Shown here: positions 17,979 to 24,561 of the stretch, piece by piece
Layout: each line of letters begins with the position of its first letter
Numbering within the stretch: position 1 is the stretch's first letter
DNA from: Terrabacter sp. 28
GTDB taxonomy: Bacteria; Actinomycetota; Actinomycetes; Actinomycetales; Dermatophilaceae
Length of the DNA: 64,000 nt
Direction: 5' to 3'
Assembly: GCA_000955875.1 (NCBI GenBank)
Contig: JYOE01000011.1
Location: 124,001-188,000 of the forward strand
The notes under the pieces: generated by a model
The model's input: the letters and a program-made list of their open reading frames with translations, nothing else
Told to the model about the DNA's origin: nothing
The model's database searches: none
Translations under genes and position numbers: made by a program

Positions 17979-18392
17979 CTACTCGTTGAGGCCGTTGTCC
18001 TGCCCGGAGTCTCCGGCGTCGGTGTAGGACGACAGGTCGTCTCCGCCGACGGCGTCGGCGCTCGCGCCGGACGGGTCACGCACGGCGTCGCTTGCGTCGT
18101 CGAGCGACTGCTCCCGGGACGTCTCTCCTGGAGTGCTGCCATCGAGGTTGCCCCGGTCGGCGTCCGAGCTGTCGACGCCGGGCCCGGCGCTGGTCTCGTC
18201 GTCGGCACCGCCCAGCCCGTCACCGAGGTCGGCGTCGCCACCGGGGTCGCCCGACGGGTCGACCTGGTCGTCGCTGCCACCGATCCCGCTGGGCGTCTGT
18301 GCCGCGCCGCCCGGCTGGTCGGCGAGCGACTCCGCCTCGGTCGACGGCGGGCTCTCAGGGCTCGAGTCGGTCAGGTCGTCGTACGCGGTCAT
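17979..18392 (-). CDS. Acidic low-complexity protein
   Basis: A 137-residue protein made mostly of Asp, Gly, Ser, Pro, Ala and Glu, with very few aromatic or basic residues and no predicted domain; it should be intrinsically disordered and strongly acidic. ATG 18392 has AAGGAG six bases upstream, which makes it a believable gene rather than chance G+C-rich reading. It has its own hairpin terminator and sits between tig and clpP1. Function is unknown. Confidence 0.65.
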   Translation of the reverse strand: MTAYDDLTDSSPESPPSTEAESLADQPGGAAQTPSGIGGSDDQVDPSGDPGGDADLGDGLGGADDETSAGPGVDSSDADRGNLDGSTPGETSREQSLDDASDAVRDPSGASADAVGGDDLSSYTDAGDSGQDNGLNE

Positions 18393-18513
18393 CTCGGCTC
18401 CTTCGTCCAGGTCACGCTTGGTGGCCCTCGACGGACCGAGGACCAGCAGACACGTACCCACGGGCCGGGGCTCGGGAACCACCGCTCCTGCAGTGGGCCG
18501 GGCCCGGAGACGG

Positions 18514-18550
18514 CACTGGGCCGGCTCCCGTGCGGGAGCCGGGCCCAGTG
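18514..18550. terminator. Terminator of tig
   Basis: CACTGGGCCGGCTCCCG pairs with CGGGAGCCGGGCCCAGTG with a single bulged G and a two-base loop. It begins 18 bases after the trigger factor stop codon on the minus strand. Confidence 0.8.
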
Positions 18551-18568
18551 GCGTGCAGGAGGGGACGC

Positions 18569-19936
18569 TCAGGCGTCGGCCTTCTCGGTGCTCTCGGTGC
18601 TCTCGGAGCTCTCGGCGTCCTCGGCCTCGTCGTCGATCTCCTCGATCTCGACGAGCTCGTCGCCCTCGGTGCCCGGGACGGACTCGTTGAGGTCGATGGA
18701 GTTGCCGGCGGTGTCCTTGACGGAGACCTTCTCGAGGACCGTCGCGAGCGCCTTGCGGCGGGCGACCTCGGCGACCATCGCGGGGATCTGGCCGTCCTGG
18801 TCGAGCGACTGCGCGAACTGGTTCGGGTCCATGCCGTACTGCTGCGAGCTCATGACGAGGAACTCGATGAGCTCCTGCTGCTCGACCTTGACCTCTTCCT
18901 TCTCGGCGATGGCGTCGAGCACGAGCTGGGTCTTGAGGCCCTTGCGGGTGCTCTCGTCGACCTCGGCGCGGTGCTCGTCGTCCTCGAGACGACCCTCGCC
19001 CTCGAGGTGGCTGTGCACCTCGGCCTCGACGACGCTCTCGGGGATCGGGACCTCGATCTTCTCGAGGATGGCCTCGAGCAGCTTGTCGCGGGCGGCGACG
19101 CCCTGGGCGAACTTCGCGTCGACCTCGGCCTTGGCGGTGAGGTCGGCCTTGAGCTCGTCGAGGGTGTCGAACTCGGAGGCCAGCTGGGCGAACTCGTCGT
19201 CGAGCTCGGGCAGCTCGCGCTCCTTGACCGCGGTGACGGTCACGGTGCAGTCGGCGTCCTGGCCCTCCTTGTCGCCACCGGCGAGGGGGGCGGTGAAGTT
19301 CTTGGTCTCGTCGGCGGTCATGCCGATGAGCGCCTCGTCGAGGCCCTCGAGCATGTTCTTGCTGCCGACCTCGTAGGAGACGCCGGTGACCGAGTCGATC
19401 TGCTCGCCGTCGATCTCGGCCGACAGGTCGATGGAGACGAAGTCGCCGTCCTGGACGGCGCGGTCGACACCCTTGAGCGTGCCGAAGCGGGCACGCAGGT
19501 CGGTGAGGCGCTGCTCGACGGCCTCGTCCTCGACCTTGGCCTCGTCGACGGTCAGCTCGATGTCGCTGAAGTCGGGCAGGTCGATCTCGGGGCGCTTGTC
19601 GACCTCGGCGGTGAACGTGAAGTCCTCGCCGTCGGAGGCGGGCACCTTGAGGTCGGTGATCTCGGGCTGGCCGAGCGGGCGCACCGAGTTCTCCTCGAGA
19701 GCCTGGCCGTAGAAGGTCGGGAGGGCGTTGTTCACGGCCTCCTCGAGGACGGCCGCGCGACCGACGCGCTGCTCGATGATGCGGGCCGGGACCTTGCCCT
19801 TGCGGAAGCCGGGAACCTGGATGTGCTCACCGATGTGCTTGATGGCCGCATCGAGGCTCGGCTTGAGCTCCTCGAACGGGACCTCGACGGTCATCTTGAC
19901 CCGGGTCGGGCTGAGGGTCTCGAGCGCACTCTTCAC
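18569..19936 (-). CDS. tig: Trigger factor
   Basis: A 455-residue ribosome-associated chaperone and prolyl isomerase. The N-terminal ribosome-binding domain carries GFRKGKVPARIIEQRVG, the FKBP-like isomerase domain lies near residues 150-245 (AVQDGDFVSIDLSAEIDG), and a helical C-terminal substrate arm follows with a long acidic tail. GTG 19936 (KSALETLSPTRVKMTVEVP after the initiator) is chosen because it has GGAG nine bases upstream and matches family N-termini; ATG 19951 would add five residues. It works upstream of the ClpXP genes encoded nearby. Confidence 0.96.
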   Translation of the reverse strand: MKSALETLSPTRVKMTVEVPFEELKPSLDAAIKHIGEHIQVPGFRKGKVPARIIEQRVGRAAVLEEAVNNALPTFYGQALEENSVRPLGQPEITDLKVPASDGEDFTFTAEVDKRPEIDLPDFSDIELTVDEAKVEDEAVEQRLTDLRARFGTLKGVDRAVQDGDFVSIDLSAEIDGEQIDSVTGVSYEVGSKNMLEGLDEALIGMTADETKNFTAPLAGGDKEGQDADCTVTVTAVKERELPELDDEFAQLASEFDTLDELKADLTAKAEVDAKFAQGVAARDKLLEAILEKIEVPIPESVVEAEVHSHLEGEGRLEDDEHRAEVDESTRKGLKTQLVLDAIAEKEEVKVEQQELIEFLVMSSQQYGMDPNQFAQSLDQDGQIPAMVAEVARRKALATVLEKVSVKDTAGNSIDLNESVPGTEGDELVEIEEIDDEAEDAESSESTESTEKADA

Positions 19937-20004
19937 TGCGGGGTACTCCATTGGGGTGGTGCCGACGTGGTCGTCGACGGTGAACGGACGGGCCAGCGCA
20001 CCAT

Positions 20005-20032
20005 GTTATAGGCCATGCGGCCGATGGCTAAA
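20005..20032 (-). promoter_or_regulatory. Predicted tig promoter
   Basis: On the minus strand TTTAGC (20032-20027) and TATAAC (20010-20005) are 16 bases apart, unusually A+T-rich for this window. Transcription would begin near 19998, giving a leader of about 60 bases. Confidence 0.5.
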
Positions 20033-20076
20033 TGCGCGGATCGTCCGTGGTCGTGCGACGCCTATGCTCGGGGGCC

Positions 20077-20592
20077 ATGAGCACACCGCCGAGCCCCTTC
20101 GCCTCCGCCGCGAACGCCGCCCTGCGGCCGATCCAGATGGTGTCGGTCGCCGTCGGCATGGGCGCGCTCATGATCAGCGCGGTGCGCATCATCGTCGACC
20201 CGTCGGCTCCGCTGCCCTCGCCGTGGGCGGTCGCGGTCACGCTCGTCGCGCTCGTCGGCTCGGCCGCGCTCATCCGCTACGTCGGGTATGCCGTGCCCGC
20301 CCTGCCGCACGGCCTGCCGCGTGAGAACGCCGAGGCGACCAGCCTGCGCTACTTCACGTCGACGACGACGCTGCGCACCGCCCTGGCGGAGGCTCCGGTG
20401 CTCGTGGCTTTCGCCTGCTCGTTCGCGTTCACGCCCCATTCGTGGCTGCCGCTGCTCATCGCCCTGCCCGGCGGCCTGGCCCTCTTCTGGGTGCACGGCT
20501 GGCCGTCGGCACGCACTGCGGCCGCGGTCGAGGCCGGGCTCGAGGCCGACGGGGCGCAGAGCCACCTCAGCGAGGCGCTCGGCTTCCGCTGA
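20077..20592 (+). CDS. Four-helix membrane protein
   Basis: A 171-residue integral membrane protein with helices at about 18-38, 50-68, 105-122 and 126-142. No catalytic motif is visible. ATG 20077 is used over an upstream in-frame start because the added leader is not membrane-like. It runs divergently from tig and converges on the DUF2087 gene. Function is unknown. Confidence 0.7.
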   Translation: MSTPPSPFASAANAALRPIQMVSVAVGMGALMISAVRIIVDPSAPLPSPWAVAVTLVALVGSAALIRYVGYAVPALPHGLPRENAEATSLRYFTSTTTLRTALAEAPVLVAFACSFAFTPHSWLPLLIALPGGLALFWVHGWPSARTAAAVEAGLEADGAQSHLSEALGFR

Positions 20593-20614
20593 GCCGCCCT
20601 CGTCTTGACGGCGG

Positions 20615-20911
20615 TCAGTCGACGGTGCCTCCGGCGCGCCAGTAGAGCCCGTCGGCACGGTCGAGGAAGCCCTCCTCCACGAGGTAGCGCCGCAGGGCCG
20701 CGACGTCGGGGTGGAAGGCACGGAGGCGGTTGTTGACCTGGCTCTCGTCGTACTTCTCCCCCGGCTCGAACTCCTGCGCCAGCAGGTCGAGCACGACCAG
20801 ACGCTTGCGGATCTTCGTCGGGATGCTCGTGAGGGTGCCGTCGGGCGAGAGGAACGACCGGAGCACCGCGTCGCGGTCGCGCAGGGCGTCCTGGAGGTCG
20901 GGGCGGAACAT
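20615..20911 (-). CDS. DUF2087-domain protein
   Basis: A 98-residue stand-alone DUF2087 protein. The hallmark is the FEPGEKYDESQVNNRLRAFH segment followed by DVAALRRYLVEEGFLDR, preceded by IPTKIRKRLVVLDLLAQ. DUF2087 is often fused to ArsR-type helix-turn-helix domains and is thought to be nucleic acid-associated. ATG 20911 removes a leader that overlaps the neighbouring tRNA. Function is unknown. Confidence 0.85.
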   Translation of the reverse strand: MFRPDLQDALRDRDAVLRSFLSPDGTLTSIPTKIRKRLVVLDLLAQEFEPGEKYDESQVNNRLRAFHPDVAALRRYLVEEGFLDRADGLYWRAGGTVD

Positions 20912-20959
20912 GGCCCCAACGGTAGGAAGACGCGGCCGGTGCGGCCAAGTGGGTTTCGG

Positions 20960-21030
20960 AGCGGGCGACGAGAATCGAACTCGCGTAATCAGTTTGGAAG
21001 ACTGAGGCTCTACCATTGAGCTACGCCCGC
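20960..21030 (-). tRNA. tRNA-Gly (TCC anticodon)
   Basis: A 71-base cloverleaf on the minus strand. The acceptor stem is GCGGGCG paired with CGCCCGC, the D-arm is AGCTCAATGGTAGAGC, the anticodon loop reads CTTCCAA with anticodon TCC, and the T-arm contains GTTCGATTC. The discriminator is T and the full CCA end is not encoded. Confidence 0.96.
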
Positions 21031-21158
21031 AGGCCGTCGGACGGTGCCGGCGATCCGAGGCGACAGCCTACTGGCTCGCCCCCGCTCCGCCGAATCGACG
21101 CGCCCACGGGCGCTCCGGCTCGGCTCGTCACCGCACGTCGGCTACGATTCCGACGCCA

Positions 21159-21232
21159 CGGGGTGTGGCGCAGCTTGGTAGCGCATTGCGTTTGGGACGC
21201 AAGGGCCGCAGGTTCAAATCCTGTCACCCCGA
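21159..21232 (+). tRNA. tRNA-Pro (TGG anticodon)
   Basis: A 74-base cloverleaf. The acceptor stem is CGGGGTG paired with CACCCCG, the D-arm carries GCGCAGCTTGGTAGCGC, the anticodon stem-loop is TGCGTTTGGGACGCA with TGG, and the T-loop is GTTCAAATC. The discriminator is A and CCA is not encoded. Only one base separates it from the convergent trmB stop. Confidence 0.96.
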
Positions 21233-21233
21233 C

Positions 21234-22019
21234 TCATGGACGCTGTGGCAGCAGGTCGAGGCGCAGCTCGTTGATCGTGCGCCCGGCCGCGATGCCCTTG
21301 GCCTCGAACCCGTCGCCGGGGCGCCACGTCGGCCGCTCGACGCGCTGCGCCTCGAAACGCGGGTGCGCGGCCACCTCGGCGAAGACGTGCTCGGCGTAGA
21401 AGTCCTGGTCGGTCGCGACGAGCACGTGCCCGCCGGGCTTGAGCACCCGCGCGAGCAGGTCGAGGTTGCCGGGGCTGACGAACCGGCGCTTCGTGTGCTT
21501 CTGCTTGCGCCACGGGTCGGGGAAGAAGAGGTGCACCGCCTCGAAGGTGGCGTCCGCGACCCGGTCCTCGAGGAAGAGCACGGCGTCGCCGATCTCGACG
21601 CGGAGGTTGGGCACCCCGGCCTCGTCCGCGTCGGCGAGCATCCGCGCGAGCCCGGGGGTGTGGACGTCCATGGCGAGGATGTCGTGCTCGGGGAACGCGG
21701 CGGCATACGCGATGGCCGCATGCCCGTGACCGCAGCCGATCTCGAGGACGACGGGGGCGGTGCGACCGAAGGCGGCCGCGGCGTCGAAGGGGCCCTCGGG
21801 CAGCGAGCGGGCCGGGCCGAGCCGCTCGACGCGGTCACGGGTGAGCGACGAGAGGCGACCGCGACGCACGAAGGTGCGCACCCGAGCGGGTGTCACGCCG
21901 GCGGGGAGCTCGGGCACCTGGTGCTCCTTGCGCCGGACCGGGCGCGCCGGCCCGTTCTGCCCGGTCGGTTCGGTCAGGTCGCTCGGGTCGCGTGAGAGGT
22001 CGGTGGGGTCGTCGGTCAC
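21234..22019 (-). CDS. trmB: tRNA (guanine-N7)-methyltransferase TrmB
   Basis: A 261-residue SAM-dependent methyltransferase that makes m7G46 in tRNA. The SAM motif is VVLEIGCGHGHAAIAYA, followed by acidic motif II (ILAMDVHTPG), the HLFFPDPWRKQKHTKRR active-site segment and GRTINELRL at the end, all typical of TrmB. The first 50 residues are a polar, probably disordered extension. GTG 22019 is the chosen start; an internal start near the RTFVRRGRL segment cannot be excluded. It abuts a tRNA gene convergently. Confidence 0.94.
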   Translation of the reverse strand: MTDDPTDLSRDPSDLTEPTGQNGPARPVRRKEHQVPELPAGVTPARVRTFVRRGRLSSLTRDRVERLGPARSLPEGPFDAAAAFGRTAPVVLEIGCGHGHAAIAYAAAFPEHDILAMDVHTPGLARMLADADEAGVPNLRVEIGDAVLFLEDRVADATFEAVHLFFPDPWRKQKHTKRRFVSPGNLDLLARVLKPGGHVLVATDQDFYAEHVFAEVAAHPRFEAQRVERPTWRPGDGFEAKGIAAGRTINELRLDLLPQRP

Positions 22020-22086
22020 GCAGGAATCGTAGTGAGCCGGTCGCGGCGGTCCGAACTGCGCTGCGTGGCGGCCGGCCCTTCGCGCG

Positions 22087-23202
22087 TCAGCTGCGCCAGA
22101 TCGTGACGACCGCGCGGTCGTCACCGAAGCCGGCCGCGGCCTGGTCGCAGAGCCGCTGGGCGAGCCCCTCGAACCCGGTGCGGATGAACGACTCGGCGCG
22201 ACCCAGCATGCGGTCGATGCCGTCGTCGAGCGCCTTGTCACGCGCCTCGATGACGCCGTCGCTGTAGAGCACCAGCGCATCGCCGCGGCGGAGGGTGCCG
22301 TTCTCGCGAGGGAACTCGGCGTTCTCGATCACCCCGAGCAGCGGGCCGCGCCCGCCCGCGAGCATGCGCCACCGCCCCGAGCCCGCGGTGAACTGCGCCG
22401 CGGCGGGGTGGCCGGCATACCCGATGGTGAAGTTGCCGGTCTCGAGGTTGACGGCCACGTGCACGGCCGTCGCGAACCCCTCGCTCCAGCGCAGCCGCAA
22501 CAGGTGGTTGTTGGCCGACTGGAGGAAGCCGCGCTCGCTCAGCTCGCCGAGGAGTCCCCCGAGCGCGCCGGAGAGCAGCAGCGAGCGGGCGCCGACCTCA
22601 CGGCCCTTGCCCGACACGTCGACCAGCGCGACCTCCAGGGTGCAGCCGTCGGTCGACCGGCTCGCGACGACGAAGTCACCCGAGAAGCCGTCGCCGAACG
22701 CCGACTCGAGTGCGACCTCGGCGCCCCACGACGGCGGCAGCTCGGGCAGCTCACCCTGGGCCCGCAGCCGGTCGCGCATGTCGACGAGCATCGACTCGCC
22801 GCTCACGCCGACGACACCGACCTGGGCCCGCGCGTGCGAGAGCCACAGCATGAGCATCATCGTCGCGACGGTGACGATCTGCGCACCGGTCGTCGTCGAC
22901 TTCACGCCGCCCAGGTACGCGCCGAGGATCGCCATCGAGAGGAAGAGTCCGATGTAGACGACGAGCAGGTACCGCGGCTCGAGGAAGAGCCCGGCGAGGA
23001 CGACGACGAAACCGTAGACGCCCCAAGGGACCTGGTCGGGGAACTTACCGACGGCCGCGGTGGCGAAGACGCTCAGCAGCAGGAACAGGCAGACGAGGGC
23101 CCACGGGGCACGGCCGAGCCAGGGGCCCAGCAGGCGAAGGCGTCTGATCGGTCCGGCACCGTAGCGCGAGTGTCGAGAGACGATGCTCTCGTTGTGGGCC
23201 AC
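22087..23202 (-). CDS. Membrane PP2C/SpoIIE-type phosphatase
   Basis: A 371-residue protein with about four membrane helices (residues 28-125) followed by a PP2C-like SpoIIE/RsbU serine phosphatase domain. Metal-ligand segments are GDFVVASRS near the domain start, VALVDVSGKG, and the C-terminal DALVLYSDGVIEAR and GFGDDRAVVTIW. Such proteins dephosphorylate anti-anti-sigma factors in partner-switching. No STAS or anti-sigma gene is in the window. GTG 23202 has GGGAGG upstream. Confidence 0.9.
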   Translation of the reverse strand: MAHNESIVSRHSRYGAGPIRRLRLLGPWLGRAPWALVCLFLLLSVFATAAVGKFPDQVPWGVYGFVVVLAGLFLEPRYLLVVYIGLFLSMAILGAYLGGVKSTTTGAQIVTVATMMLMLWLSHARAQVGVVGVSGESMLVDMRDRLRAQGELPELPPSWGAEVALESAFGDGFSGDFVVASRSTDGCTLEVALVDVSGKGREVGARSLLLSGALGGLLGELSERGFLQSANNHLLRLRWSEGFATAVHVAVNLETGNFTIGYAGHPAAAQFTAGSGRWRMLAGGRGPLLGVIENAEFPRENGTLRRGDALVLYSDGVIEARDKALDDGIDRMLGRAESFIRTGFEGLAQRLCDQAAAGFGDDRAVVTIWRS

Positions 23203-23259
23203 GGGCCTCCCTTGCGGCGTTGAGGGGAAACGACAGGGGGAAGTGCCGACGCGGTCGCG

Positions 23260-23739
23260 TCAGAGCGCGGCGTCCGGCAGTGCAGGCAGATCCCCCGTGT
23301 CTTCGTACGCGGAAACCATACCCAGACGCCGGCTGTGGCGCTCCTCATCGGTGAACGCGGTCGCCACGAACGTGTCGACGATCTGCTTCGCGACGGCATC
23401 AGAGGTGAACCGCGCCCCGATGGAGACGACCTGCGCGTTGTTGTGCTCGCGGGCCAGGCTCGCGAGCTCGGCGTTGTAGGCCAGGGCGGCGCGGATGCCC
23501 CGCACCTTGTTGGCGGCCATCTGCTCGCCGTTGCCCGACCCTCCGAGCACGACCCCGAGCGAGCCCTCCTCGGCGGCGACCGCCTCGGCCGCGCGCAGCA
23601 CGAAGACCGGGTAGTCGTCCTGCGCGTCGTAGGCGAAGGGCCCGTGGTCGACGACGTCGTGGCCGGCCTCGCGCAGGTGCGCGAGGAGGGACTGGTGGAG
23701 CTCGTAGGCCGCGTGGTCGCCGCCGATGTGGATGCGCAT
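23260..23739 (-). CDS. rpiB: Ribose-5-phosphate isomerase B
   Basis: A 159-residue RpiB/LacAB sugar-phosphate isomerase interconverting ribose 5-phosphate and ribulose 5-phosphate. The N-terminal IGGDHAAYELHQ, the GGSGNGEQMAANKV active-site loop (residues about 66-79) and REHNNAQVVSIGARF are diagnostic. The active-site Cys of E. coli RpiB is absent and a Glu follows GSGNG, as in mycobacterial enzymes. It belongs to the pentose phosphate pathway. Confidence 0.95.
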   Translation of the reverse strand: MRIHIGGDHAAYELHQSLLAHLREAGHDVVDHGPFAYDAQDDYPVFVLRAAEAVAAEEGSLGVVLGGSGNGEQMAANKVRGIRAALAYNAELASLAREHNNAQVVSIGARFTSDAVAKQIVDTFVATAFTDEERHSRRLGMVSAYEDTGDLPALPDAAL

Positions 23740-23773
23740 CTGGGTCCTTGGGTGCGTCGGGTGCCGGGGGTTG

Positions 23774-24424
23774 TCAGTCGAGGATCGGGCCGAGCGTACG
23801 GGTGCGCTTCAGCTCGAAGAATCCGGGTGTGCTCGCGACGAGGACGCAGCCGTCCCACAGCTTCGCGGCGTCCTCGCCCTTGGGGGCGGGAGTGACGACC
23901 GGACCGAAGAAGGCGACGCCACCGACCGAGATGATCGGGGTGCCGACCTCGGTGCCCACGAGGCTGATGCCGCGCTTGTGGCTACGGTGCAGGGCGGCGT
24001 CGAACTTCTTGTGGTGGGCCTCCTTCGCGAGCTCGGCGGGCAGGCCGACCTCCTCGAGGGACTCGCGGACCACCTGGTCGAAGTCGCTCATCTTCCGCAG
24101 GTGGATGCGCGTGCCCATCGCGTCGTAGAGCGGCTTGATGACGGAGTCGCCGTGCGCCTCGACCGCCGCGATGATGACGCGGACCGGGCCCCACGCCTCG
24201 TCCATGCGCGCCCGGTAGGCGGCGTCGAGGTCGTGGCGGTGCTCGTTGAGCACGGCGAGGCTCATCACCGACCAGGTCACGTCGATGTCGCGCAGTGTCT
24301 CGACCTCCATGAGCCAGCGCGACGTCATCCACGCCCACGGGCAGATCGGGTCGAACCACATCTCCACCTCGGCGCGCTGCGCGTCCGTGCGAAGGGCCTT
24401 CTGCGGGTCTGTCGTCTCGGCCAT
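23774..24424 (-). CDS. Rv2466c-like DsbA-family thioredoxin-fold protein
   Basis: A 216-residue DsbA-fold protein closely resembling mycobacterial Rv2466c, a mycothiol-dependent oxidoreductase/nitroreductase. Shared blocks are FDPICPWAWMTSRWL, VMSLAVLNEHR, RIHLRKM, GTPIISVGGVAFFGP and ELKRTRT. The redox motif is C28-P-W-A31 rather than CPWC, so only the nucleophilic cysteine remains; this agrees with a monothiol mechanism using mycothiol. ATG 24424 is preferred over a longer frame that has no family-like leader. It starts 34 bases before rpiB would begin on the same strand order. Confidence 0.88.
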   Translation of the reverse strand: MAETTDPQKALRTDAQRAEVEMWFDPICPWAWMTSRWLMEVETLRDIDVTWSVMSLAVLNEHRHDLDAAYRARMDEAWGPVRVIIAAVEAHGDSVIKPLYDAMGTRIHLRKMSDFDQVVRESLEEVGLPAELAKEAHHKKFDAALHRSHKRGISLVGTEVGTPIISVGGVAFFGPVVTPAPKGEDAAKLWDGCVLVASTPGFFELKRTRTLGPILD

Positions 24425-24561
24425 GCGGCCCATCATGGCACTGCTCGCCACCTGCCCCGCGCGGTGGTGGAGGCCGCGGCTTTCCGTGCGAGGATGGCCC
24501 GCGACGGCGCCGTCGGACCGACGCTGCGCCGCGCCCACACACCGTCCCAGGAGGTCCCTAC

